From Reyranella sp. (GTDB taxonomy: Bacteria > Pseudomonadota > Alphaproteobacteria > Reyranellales > Reyranellaceae), in assembly GCF_004296935.1 (NCBI RefSeq), contig NZ_SCVH01000152.1:1-34518 (forward strand): a DNA stretch of 34,518 nt, given 5' to 3'. Within the stretch, counting starts at the first letter, position 1, and each line of letters starts with the position of its first letter. The notes under the pieces were generated by a model. The model saw nothing but the letters and a program-made list of their open reading frames with translations, did no database searches and had not been told where the DNA came from. This document shows positions 27,512 through 34,518 of this stretch, in pieces. A program made the translations under genes and the position numbers.

Positions 27512-28195
27512 TTACCCCGGCGGGGTCGGCGGCAGCAGCCGGTCGATCGCCTGGATCCATGCGGCACAGGCCTCATCTTCGGAAAGGCCAAAATGCTCCC
27601 GCATCCGGGCCCAGCTCTCGACATCCACGATGGCCTCGAGCGCAACCAACGTATGCTTTCGGGCCACCTCCGACAGGGTCGACAACTCGGGCGCATACAT
27701 ATGTTCCATAAGCGAAAGGACTCGCTCGCGCATCGCACGGGCCCGTGCCTTCAGTTCCTCCGAGCCACCCTGGTTCGCGATGAGCGCACGCCACAACGGC
27801 AGCCAGCGTTCGGAAGTGCGCGCCCGTGTATTGACGTGTGATTTGATACGCGTCATGCGATCGCCGCCGGCGTCGCGTGGCGCCGCCAGCGCCACGACCT
27901 GGGTGATCGCGTAGTCCGCCGCGGCGATCTGCAGCCCATGAAGATCGGGAAACCGTTCGAAGACCGAGCGCACGGAATAGCCCGCCCGTTCCGCGACCTT
28001 GGCGGCGGTCGGCAGTCCCGGCGACTCCTCTCTTGTCAGGGCGAGGTAGGCCTCGATGATCAGCTGTCTGGTCCGTTCGCTGCGCAGGCGGCGGCCATCT
28101 ATTCGAGCGGGCTTGGACGCGGGATCCTTGGCCAAGACTGTCTCGATCACAGCAGGCTCAGTGGCGACTCGAACGTCGTCATGGTCCGCCCGCAC
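27512..28195 (-). CDS. TetR/AcrR-family regulator, paralog 2 (non-ATG start)
   Basis: About 227 residues with the same architecture as its neighbours: RIDGRRLRSERTRQLIIEA, then PTAAKVAERAGYSVRSVFERFPDLHGL as the DNA-binding helix-turn-helix, and the shared tail ESWARMREHFGLSEDEA with AIDRLLPPTP. No in-frame ATG exists before the helix-turn-helix. Possible starts are GTG 28195 (used here), GTG 28150, and GTG 28279, which would overlap paralog 3. An out-of-frame ATG at 28182 opens 11 codons whose TGA overlaps GTG 28150. It lies 40 bases after paralog 3. Function and ligand are unknown. Confidence 0.85.
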   Translation of the reverse strand: MRADHDDVRVATEPAVIETVLAKDPASKPARIDGRRLRSERTRQLIIEAYLALTREESPGLPTAAKVAERAGYSVRSVFERFPDLHGLQIAAADYAITQVVALAAPRDAGGDRMTRIKSHVNTRARTSERWLPLWRALIANQGGSEELKARARAMRERVLSLMEHMYAPELSTLSEVARKHTLVALEAIVDVESWARMREHFGLSEDEACAAWIQAIDRLLPPTPPG

Positions 28196-28235
28196 CCGAC
28201 AGCAAGAAACATTCCAACCAATCGTGCGACGTGTC

Positions 28236-28913
28236 TCATGTACCCTCTGGTGTCGCCGGCAGCATACGGTCGATGGCACGAATCCAGACAGCGCAGCCTT
28301 CTTCGAAGGACATGCCGTACATCTCGCGCATCCTCGCCCAGCTTTCCATGTCGGTAAGGGCTTCGAGCACGATCAGAAGATACTTGCGCTCCACCTCTCC
28401 AAGCGTCGACAGCTCGGGCCTATACATGATCTCGAACCGATCTATGGTGCGCTGCCGGGCGACGCTCAGGCGGAGCTTGAGTTCTTCCGATGCGTCCACG
28501 GTGAAGAGAAAGACGCGCCACAACGAAACCCCGCGTTCGCAGGTTCCCGCCCGCGTCTCGACCTGTGACTTGATCCTGGTCTGCCGGTCACCGTCGACAT
28601 GGCGCGGCGGCGCCAAGGCTGCCGCTTGCGCCAGGGAATAGTCGACCGTCGCGACCCGCAATGCATTGAGGTCGGGAAAGCGCTCGAAGATGGAACGAAC
28701 CGAGTAGCCCGCGCGCTCGGCGATCTGTGCCGCCGTGGGCATCGTCGCGCTTTCGCGCAGGAGGTCCAGAAACGCTTCCATGATCAGCTGCTTGGTTCGC
28801 TCGCTGCGCAGACGGCGACCATCGATCCGGGAAGGAGGATTGGCGGATGCTCGAGGGGACAATGCAGACTCGCCCGATCTCACGCCGACGGCAGGTTCGA
28901 CATGAATGTCCAT
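28236..28913 (-). CDS. TetR/AcrR-family regulator, paralog 3
   Basis: The 225-residue protein has a 35-residue low-complexity N-terminus (MDIHVEPAVGVRSGESALSP). Then come RIDGRRLRSERTKQLIMEAFLDLL and the helix-turn-helix PTAAQIAERAGYSVRSIFERFPDLNALR. The C-terminal half keeps ESWARMREMYGMSFEEG and AIDRMLPATPEGT as in the other two. I chose ATG 28913; a TTG at 28931 would add six residues. It is the first of the trio in transcription order, and its start lies 122 bases after the aminotransferase stop. Confidence 0.87.
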   Translation of the reverse strand: MDIHVEPAVGVRSGESALSPRASANPPSRIDGRRLRSERTKQLIMEAFLDLLRESATMPTAAQIAERAGYSVRSIFERFPDLNALRVATVDYSLAQAAALAPPRHVDGDRQTRIKSQVETRAGTCERGVSLWRVFLFTVDASEELKLRLSVARQRTIDRFEIMYRPELSTLGEVERKYLLIVLEALTDMESWARMREMYGMSFEEGCAVWIRAIDRMLPATPEGT

Positions 28914-29035
28914 TTGTTGTTCGCTTCGCAACTAACCATCGAAGGCATCGATCGCTACTGGAACACTATACGCTCTGCGAAACCCGGTCGGCAGGATATT
29001 TGTAACGAAAACCGCCGAATCGCGGCATCGGGGGC

Positions 29036-30202
29036 TCATCGCCGGAAATGCCGCCCCAGCCGTTCGATGGCGCTATCCAGGGTCTCGTCATGCTTGCAGA
29101 AGCAGAAACGAGCGAAGTGCCGTGGCGCCCGTACAGGCTCGTCGTAGAAGGCGCTGACCGGCACTGCCGTCACGCCGGCCTCGACGGTGATATGGCGGCA
29201 GAAATCGTCGTCCGTGCCGTTGAAGCCAAGCGGCCTGAAGTCCGTCGTGACGAAATAGGTGCCGTGCGCCGGCAGGACATCGAAGCCGATGCCGGCCAGC
29301 GCAACCGCCAGGTGATCACGCTTGCGCTGCATGTCGGTCGCCAGGGTCGAATAATAGTCGTCGGCAAGACGCAGGCCCGTCGCGGCACCCCATTGCAGGT
29401 TCGGCGGGGTGGTGAAGGTCATGAACTGGTGTGTCTTCGCGATCGTCTTCATGAGTTCCGGCGCAGCGGTGACATAGCCCACTTTCCAGCCCGTCAGGCT
29501 GAAGCTCTTGCCGGCCGAACCGATGCGGACGGTTCGCGCGCGCATGTCCGGCAGGGTCATGATCGACACGTGCCTTCGATCGTCGAAGATGATGTGCTCA
29601 TAGACTTCGTCACAGATCGCATAGGCATCGTGCTTGAGGCACAAGGCAGCGATGAAATCGAGCTCATCGCGATCGAAGACCTTCGAACACGGGTTCATCG
29701 GCGTATTGAACAGGATGAGCTTGGTGCGGTCGCTGAAAGCTGCCGCCAGTTCCTCTCGCGGCAGGCGCCACGTCGGTGGCTCGAGGCGTACCAGCTTCGG
29801 AATGCCTCCCGCCCGCCTCACCATGGGCAGATACGAGTCGTAGAGTGGCTCGATCAGCACGACCTCGTCGCCCGGCTCGATCAGGCCGAACAGGCAATCG
29901 CCCAGTGCCTCGGTCGCGCCGGAGGTCACCAGAACCTCGGATTGCCAATCGACATCCAGGCCCTGGAAGTGCTTCGCATGTTGCGCCACTGCCTGGCGCA
30001 ATTCCGGAATACCCATCATCGGCGGATATTGGTTGTGACCGTTCAACAGGTAGTCGGCCGCGGCGGCCCGGACTTCGTGCGGCCCCTTGTCATCGGGAAA
30101 CCCTTGGCCGAGATTCACGGATTGGTGCTCCCGGGCGAGGGCCGACATCACCTCGAAGACCGTCGTTCCCAGGCCGGACATGAGCGAATTAGCAGGCTTC
30201 AT
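29036..30202 (-). CDS. Class I/II PLP-dependent aminotransferase (YbdL/kynurenine aminotransferase-like)
   Basis: The roughly 388-residue fold-type I aminotransferase shows VNLGQGFPDDKGP near the N-terminus, SGATEALGDCLFGLIEPGDEV, FNTPMNPCSKVF, CDEVYEHIIFDD, and the Schiff-base lysine in SAGKSFSLTGWKVGY (about Lys232). These features match the methionine/glutamine/kynurenine aminotransferase group, but the substrate cannot be settled by sequence. ATG 30202 follows ATGGGTT and would give a leader of about 16 bases from the promoter at 30225-30230. ATG 30214 would add four residues and be nearly leaderless. It is divergent from glnB, with the palindromic operator candidate between them. Confidence 0.93.
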   Translation of the reverse strand: MKPANSLMSGLGTTVFEVMSALAREHQSVNLGQGFPDDKGPHEVRAAAADYLLNGHNQYPPMMGIPELRQAVAQHAKHFQGLDVDWQSEVLVTSGATEALGDCLFGLIEPGDEVVLIEPLYDSYLPMVRRAGGIPKLVRLEPPTWRLPREELAAAFSDRTKLILFNTPMNPCSKVFDRDELDFIAALCLKHDAYAICDEVYEHIIFDDRRHVSIMTLPDMRARTVRIGSAGKSFSLTGWKVGYVTAAPELMKTIAKTHQFMTFTTPPNLQWGAATGLRLADDYYSTLATDMQRKRDHLAVALAGIGFDVLPAHGTYFVTTDFRPLGFNGTDDDFCRHITVEAGVTAVPVSAFYDEPVRAPRHFARFCFCKHDETLDSAIERLGRHFRR

Positions 30203-30224
30203 TGGGTAACCCATAATAGATCAT

Positions 30225-30248
30225 ATTATAGGCAAATATTTGCCTATA
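30225..30248 (-). promoter_or_regulatory. Aminotransferase promoter with a 22-base perfect palindrome as likely operator
   Basis: A perfect -10 TATAAT occurs on the minus strand (30230-30225). Overlapping it, positions 30227-30248 form a perfect palindrome with core TAGGCAAATATTTGCCTA. It fills the space where the -35 to -10 spacer would be, the classic place for a repressor. The patch is strikingly AT-rich against its surroundings. The binding protein is unknown. Confidence 0.65.
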
Positions 30249-30256
30249 TATTAGGC
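30242..30256. repeat. Second, overlapping inverted repeat (GCCTA-N5-TAGGC)
   Basis: GCCTA, TATAT and TAGGC follow, so the right arm of the 22-base palindrome is reused as the left arm of another inverted repeat. The third half-site reads TAGGCGAAT, one base different from TAGGCAAAT. The array of three half-sites suggests cooperative binding of two dimers. Confidence 0.5.
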
Positions 30257-30315
30257 GAATAGCTCTGTTCATGACCAGCTACGCCGATTTGCGAGAGGAT
30301 GCCTGTGGTTAACTA

Positions 30316-30331
30316 TGGCATGAAAAATGCT
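30316..30331 (+). promoter_or_regulatory. Candidate sigma-54 promoter of glnB-glnA
   Basis: TGGCATGAAAAATGCT matches the sigma-54 pattern TGGCACG-N4-TTGCW with two mismatches. The essential GG (-24) and GC (-12) are in the exact spacing. The predicted start is near 30341, about 59 bases before glnB. Nitrogen-controlled sigma-54 promoters of glnBA are established in Azospirillum, Rhodospirillum and rhizobia. I did not find a clear NtrC site upstream. Confidence 0.65.
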
Positions 30332-30358
30332 CTAACACGCTCCATACGGGCCACCCCG

Positions 30359-30373
30359 ACCGGTGGCACCGGT
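30359..30373. repeat. Inverted repeat ACCGGTG-G-CACCGGT in the glnB leader
   Basis: A perfect 7-base inverted repeat with a single central base lies 26 bases before the glnB start. It is downstream of the sigma-54 candidate, so it may be an operator, a second promoter element, or a small RNA stem (ACCGG/CCGGT with a 5-base loop). Confidence 0.4.
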
Positions 30374-30375
30374 GA

Positions 30376-30738
<363 letters not shown>

Positions 30739-30792
30739 GAACGCACCCTTTGGGGGCAGAGGACGTATCCACAAAAGAGGGACGAAGGACAA

Positions 30793-32199
30793 ATGGACGC
30801 CAAACAGGTTCTCGCGATGATCAAGGAAAAGGACGTCAAGTTCGTTGACTTCCGCTTCACCGATCCCCGCGGCAAGTGGCAGCACACGGCCCGCATGGCC
30901 TCGGCCACCGATGAAGGCACCTTCGTCGACGGTGTGATGTTCGACGGCTCGTCGATCTCCGGCTGGAAGGCGATCAACGAGTCCGACATGATCCTGATGC
31001 CGGATCCCTCCACCGCCGTGCTCGATCCCTTCGCCGCGCAGACGACCCTCATCATCAGCTGCGACGTCGTCGAGCCTTCGACGGGCCAGCTCTATTCCCG
31101 TTGCCCGCGCTCCACCGCCAAGCGCGCCGAAGCCTTCATGAAATCCTCCGGTATCGGCGACACCGCGGTGTTCGGCCCCGAACTCGAGTTCTTCGTGTTC
31201 GACGACGTGCGCTTCAAGGTCGAAATGCAGGGCAGCTCGTTCAGCGTCACCTCGAGCGAATCGCCGTGGAACACCAACACCGAGTACGAAGGCGGCAACA
31301 TGGGCCACCGCCCCGGCGTCAAGGGCGGCTACTTCCCCGTCCAGCCGGTCGACTCGCACAACGACCTGCGCGCCGAGATGATGTCGGTCTGCACGGACAT
31401 GGGCATCGTCATGGAGATCCATCACCATGAGGTGGCGCCGGCGCAGAACGAGCTCGGCTTCCGCTTCGACACCCTGGTGAAGACCGCCGACAACGTGCAG
31501 AAGTACAAGTACACCCTGCACAACGTCGCCCACAGCTACGGCAAGACGCTCACCTTCATGCCGAAGCCGATCTATGGCGACAACGGCTCGGGCATGCATA
31601 CTCATCAGTCGATCTGGAAGGACGGCAAGCCGCTGTTCGCCGGATCGGGCTATGCCGACCTGTCGGAGACGGCGCTCTACTACATCGGCGGCATCATCAA
31701 GCACGCCAAGGCGCTGAACGCCTTCACCAACGCCAGCACCAACTCCTACAAGCGCGTGATCCCGGGCTTCGAGGCGCCGGTGCTGCTGGCCTACTCCTCG
31801 CGCAACCGCTCGGCCTCGTGCCGCATCCCCTACTCGGCGTCGCCGAAGGGCAAGCGCGTGGAAGTCCGCTTCCCCGATCCGTCCGCCAACCCCTATCTCG
31901 CGTTCGCTGCGATGTTGATGGCCGGCATCGACGGCATCAACAACAAGATCCATCCGGGCGACCCGATGGACAAGAACCTGTACGACCTGCCGCCGGAGGA
32001 ACTCTCGAAGGTTCCGACCGTCGCCGGCTCGCTGCGCGAGGCGCTGAACTGCCTCGACGCCGACCGCAGCTTCCTCACCAAGGGCGGCGTGTTCACCGAC
32101 GACCAGATCGACGCCTACATGGAGCTCAAGTGGGAAGAGGTCTACAACTGGGAACACCAGCCGGCGCCGATCGAGTACAAGATGTACTACTCGATCTGA
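30793..32199 (+). CDS. glnA: Glutamine synthetase, type I
   Basis: The 468-residue dodecameric enzyme makes glutamine from glutamate, ammonia and ATP. It has the N-terminal beta-grasp domain ([19 protein letters not shown] near residues 48-66) and the catalytic domain. The latter shows [17 protein letters not shown], the ATP-site loop [26 protein letters not shown] and the adenylylation site NLYDLPPEE, whose tyrosine is residue 397 exactly as in enteric GSI-beta. Activity is therefore probably controlled by GlnE and PII. ATG 30793 has AAGGA 3 bases upstream. A strong terminator follows the stop. Confidence 0.98.
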   Translation: MDAKQVLAMIKEKDVKFVDFRFTDPRGKWQHTARMASATDEGTFVDGVMFDGSSISGWKAINESDMILMPDPSTAVLDPFAAQTTLIISCDVVEPSTGQLYSRCPRSTAKRAEAFMKSSGIGDTAVFGPELEFFVFDDVRFKVEMQGSSFSVTSSESPWNTNTEYEGGNMGHRPGVKGGYFPVQPVDSHNDLRAEMMSVCTDMGIVMEIHHHEVAPAQNELGFRFDTLVKTADNVQKYKYTLHNVAHSYGKTLTFMPKPIYGDNGSGMHTHQSIWKDGKPLFAGSGYADLSETALYYIGGIIKHAKALNAFTNASTNSYKRVIPGFEAPVLLAYSSRNRSASCRIPYSASPKGKRVEVRFPDPSANPYLAFAAMLMAGIDGINNKIHPGDPMDKNLYDLPPEELSKVPTVAGSLREALNCLDADRSFLTKGGVFTDDQIDAYMELKWEEVYNWEHQPAPIEYKMYYSI

Positions 32200-32223
32200 T
32201 CCTTTCCGAATTTTCGGATCATG

Positions 32224-32253
32224 GAAGGGCCCGCTGTCGCGGGCCCTTCTTTT
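32224..32253 (+). terminator. Intrinsic terminator after glnA
   Basis: GGAAGGGCCCGC-type sequence forms an 11-base-pair perfect stem (32224-32234 with 32239-32249) and a TGTC loop. It is followed directly by TTTT and then GTT. It lies 24 bases after the glnA stop and is the clearest intrinsic terminator in the window. Confidence 0.88.
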
Positions 32254-32291
32254 GTTGGAGGATGCCGCTAACGGAATCGAGGGAACGGAAC

Positions 32292-33161
32292 ATGAGTGGC
32301 TGGATGGACAAGGCGATGGACGATCTGCGCCCCTGGATCGGGCGCGTTCGCGTCGTCGAGGACGATATCGGCCTGATGGCGGTGCGGCGCGCCGCCGGAA
32401 CCTTCGACATGGACCCCGAAAGCTTCCGCGTCGGCTCCGAACTGCCGCCGCACTGGTTCGGGATCTTCTTCACCGAGACCGTCCGCCAGGGCGACATCGG
32501 CCCCGACGGCCATCCCAACAAGGGCATCGTGCTGCCGCCGATCCCGATGCCGCGCCGCATGGGCGCCGGCCGCCGGGTCAAGGTCATGGGCAACCTGCGC
32601 GCCGGCGAGCCGGCCGTGAAGAAGGCCGAGGTCGCCGACATCGTCCCCAAGAGCGGCCGCTCCGGCGATATTTTCGTGCTCACCATGCGCCACACCATCG
32701 AGCAGCACGGCAAGGTGCTGGCGGTCGACGATTTCGACGCGATTTATCGTCCCGCCGTACCGCCTGGCCAGAAGACGACGGCCACGGTGGCCACCCTGGC
32801 GCGCACCGACCAGGCCTGGAGCGACACCACCGCCCTCACCAATGCCCTCAACTTCCGCTATTCCGCCCTCACCTGGAATGCTCACAGGATCCACTACGAC
32901 GGCGACTACACACGCAGCGAGGAAGGCTATCCGGCGCTGGTCTCGAACGGCGGCCTCTCCATGCATCTCATGGTCGATGCCGCGCTCCGCCATGCCAAGG
33001 GCACCCTCACCGGCTACACCGCCCGCCTCGTCCATCCGCTCTGGGTCGGCGACCGGATCGAGGTCCGTGGCGAGGCCCAGAAGGACGGCAGGCTGAAGAT
33101 CTGGGCGGCCGACAGGAACGGCGTGCTGTGCGGCGAGATGGATCTGGAGTTCGCCCGATGA
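32292..33161 (+). CDS. MaoC/HTD2-like hot-dog dehydratase (mesaconyl-C4-CoA hydratase-like)
   Basis: The 289-residue protein has two hot-dog halves. The N-terminal half (about 10-150) is FAS1-like dehydratase type, and the second carries FRYSALTWNAHRIHYD at residues 188-203. This motif resembles mitochondrial HTD2 and mesaconyl-C4-CoA hydratase. Asn196 and His201 sit near the position of the Asp/His pair of standard MaoC hydratases. It probably hydrates or dehydrates an acyl-CoA thioester. ATG 32292 has GAGGG 8 bases upstream. An in-frame ATG at 32262 has GGAGG but almost no spacing. Its stop overlaps the next start as ATGA, so the two proteins are probably made in step. Confidence 0.85.
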   Translation: MSGWMDKAMDDLRPWIGRVRVVEDDIGLMAVRRAAGTFDMDPESFRVGSELPPHWFGIFFTETVRQGDIGPDGHPNKGIVLPPIPMPRRMGAGRRVKVMGNLRAGEPAVKKAEVADIVPKSGRSGDIFVLTMRHTIEQHGKVLAVDDFDAIYRPAVPPGQKTTATVATLARTDQAWSDTTALTNALNFRYSALTWNAHRIHYDGDYTRSEEGYPALVSNGGLSMHLMVDAALRHAKGTLTGYTARLVHPLWVGDRIEVRGEAQKDGRLKIWAADRNGVLCGEMDLEFAR

Positions 33162-34351
33162 GCGGCGGTCCCCTCGAAGGCGTCCGCGTCGTCGATTTGA
33201 CCACCGTCGTCGTCGGCCCGATCTGCACCCGCACCCTGGCCGACTACGGCGCCGATGTGATCAAGGTCGAGGCGCCGGGCGGCGACCTGCTGCGCACCAT
33301 GGCCGAGGGCAGCCGCAACCCCGGCATGTCGGGCAAGTTCATCAACTTCAACCGCAACAAGCGCTCGATCGTGCTCGACCTCAAGAACAAGGACGGCCAC
33401 GCCGCCCTGCTGCGGCTGATCGCCAGGGCCGACGTCTTCGTGAGCAACGTCCGGCCCGAGGCTCTGGCCCGCGCCGGCCTCGACCATGCGAGCCTGGCCA
33501 AGCTCAACCCGAGGCTGATCCACTGCTCGATCCTGGCCTTCGGCCGCGGTGGCCGATACTACAACCGCCCCGCCTACGACCCGATCGTGCAGAGCCTGTC
33601 CGGCGTCGCCGGCACGATCGCCCGCGCCACCGGCGAGCCGCGCTTCGTGCCGATGGTGATGAGCGACCACACCAGCGGCTTGATCGCTGCCCAATGCATC
33701 GGCTTCGCCCTCTACCGGCGCGAGAAGACCGGCAAGGGCGAGGCGATCGACGTGCCGATGCTGGAGAACATGGCCTCGTTCGTGAGCAGCGAGCATCTCG
33801 GCGCCGCCACCTTCGACCCGCCGGTCGGACCGACCGGCGACGGCCGCCTGCTCAGCCCCAACTACCGGCCGCTGCCGACCAAGGACGGCTACGTTACCGT
33901 CCGCCCCAACACCAACGCCCAGGCGCTCGCCTTCTTCGACGCCATCGGCCGGCCGGAGCTGAAAACCGACCCGCGCTTCGACAGCGCCGCGGCGCGCACG
34001 AAGAATGCCGCCGCCTACTTCGAGGTCCAGCGGGAAGGCCTCACCGGCAAGACGACGGACGAGTGGGTGGAACTGTTCGACAGGCTCGACGTGCCGGCCG
34101 CCCGCTACAATTCGATCGACGATCTGCTCACCGACCCTCACCTGGCCGACGTCGGCTTCTTCCAGCCCGAGGAACATCCCAGCGAAGGCCGTATCCGGCG
34201 TACGAAGCTCGCCAATACCTTCTCGGGCGGTGCCCGCGAGGACGAGACCCATGCCCCGCGCACCGGCGAACACACCCGCGAGGTGCTCTCTGAGGCGGGC
34301 TACGCCGCCCCCGAGATCGACGCCCTGCTGGCCGTCCGAGCGGTGCAGTGA
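33158..34351 (+). CDS. Class III (CaiB/BaiF family) CoA-transferase
   Basis: The 397-residue enzyme moves CoA between carboxylic acids through an aspartyl-CoA thioester. GVRVVDLTTVVVGPICTRTLADYGADVIKVE (residues 8-38) is the usual opening. Asp170 in VMSDHTSGL is the expected catalytic aspartate, followed by the family motif REKTGKGEAIDVPMLENM. The C-terminal part, DEWVELFDRLDVPAARYNSIDDLLTDPHL, is typical. It overlaps the hydratase gene by 4 bases. Which acids it uses cannot be read from the sequence; by context a branched dicarboxylic or mesaconate-type CoA ester is possible. Confidence 0.92.
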   Translation: MSGGPLEGVRVVDLTTVVVGPICTRTLADYGADVIKVEAPGGDLLRTMAEGSRNPGMSGKFINFNRNKRSIVLDLKNKDGHAALLRLIARADVFVSNVRPEALARAGLDHASLAKLNPRLIHCSILAFGRGGRYYNRPAYDPIVQSLSGVAGTIARATGEPRFVPMVMSDHTSGLIAAQCIGFALYRREKTGKGEAIDVPMLENMASFVSSEHLGAATFDPPVGPTGDGRLLSPNYRPLPTKDGYVTVRPNTNAQALAFFDAIGRPELKTDPRFDSAAARTKNAAAYFEVQREGLTGKTTDEWVELFDRLDVPAARYNSIDDLLTDPHLADVGFFQPEEHPSEGRIRRTKLANTFSGGAREDETHAPRTGEHTREVLSEAGYAAPEIDALLAVRAVQ

Positions 34352-34518
34352 GCTGGCCCAACATTCGAAATTGGGCCCAACTCGACGGCTCGAAATTCGG
34401 CTCTCCGCACGCCGGAAAGCCAATAACGGCGGGTTTTTCGCCCGCCTGCCGGGCCCACCTGAATTGAGGGAGTGTTGGGCCCGAAGTTGGGCCCGACTCC
34501 GGGATAAGCCTTATTCCA
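34352..34518. other. Non-coding end of window with TTGGGCCC repeats
   Basis: No credible gene is seen. TTGGGCCC occurs at 34371-34378, 34475-34482 and 34487-34494, and a partial reverse copy, GGCCCAAC, is at 34356-34363. Two competing hairpins lie near 34410-34446. The stretch continues beyond the window. Confidence 0.6.
34410..34446 (+). terminator. Possible terminator after the CoA-transferase
   Basis: CGCCG (34410-34414) pairs with CGGCG (34427-34431), followed by GG and five T (34434-34438), like a weak intrinsic terminator. Alternatively GGCGGG (34428-34433) pairs with CCCGCC (34441-34446) with the T run in the loop. The two folds exclude each other. Confidence 0.4.

Noticed and set aside
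33014-34423. Open frame of 469 codons opposite the CoA-transferase
   Set aside because: It mirrors the CaiB-family codon pattern and has no independent motif or ribosome-binding site.

Overview
The window looks like core chromosome of a GC-rich alphaproteobacterium. The basis is gene order: tig-clpP-clpX-lon-hup, then a contiguous nuoA-to-nuoN set, then birA-coaX-rnj-mce-DUF1467, with glnB-glnA nearby. This arrangement is familiar in Rhodospirillales-like and Rhizobiales-like genomes. A genus cannot be fixed from the sequence alone. I see no insertion sequence, prophage, CRISPR array or rRNA operon. No stretch longer than about 200 bases lacks a gene.

Positions 1-30202 are almost entirely on the minus strand and are best read from right to left. 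First comes a PLP-dependent aminotransferase (29036-30202), then three tandem TetR-type regulators that are clearly paralogous (26712-28913). tRNA-His is followed 26 bases later by the NAD(P)HX repair enzyme gene nnr. tRNA-Leu is followed 21 bases later by trigger factor, then clpP, clpX, lon and hupB, which form the protein folding and proteolysis block. tRNA-Val and tRNA-Asp follow, and tRNA-Asp lies 45 bases before nuoA. The complete 14-gene complex I operon (nuoA-nuoN, 17951 down to 3856) runs with 1-22 base gaps or short overlaps into birA, coaX, rnj, mce and a DUF1467 gene cut by the left edge.

Positions 30316-34351 are on the plus strand. glnB (PII) and glnA (glutamine synthetase) sit behind a good sigma-54-type promoter, and a strong terminator follows glnA. 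Next is a two-gene unit of a hot-dog-fold dehydratase/hydratase and a class III CoA-transferase. The last 167 bases are non-coding, with short TTGGGCCC repeats.

The genes mostly serve housekeeping roles: NADH oxidation, cofactor supply (biotin attachment, CoA synthesis), RNA decay, propionyl-CoA catabolism, protein quality control and nitrogen assimilation. No obviously new enzyme system is visible. The most notable signals are regulatory: a 22-base perfect palindrome inside the aminotransferase promoter, three orphan TetR paralogs in a row, three operons starting directly after tRNA genes with matching promoters, and a promoter embedded in a hairpin at a stop codon.
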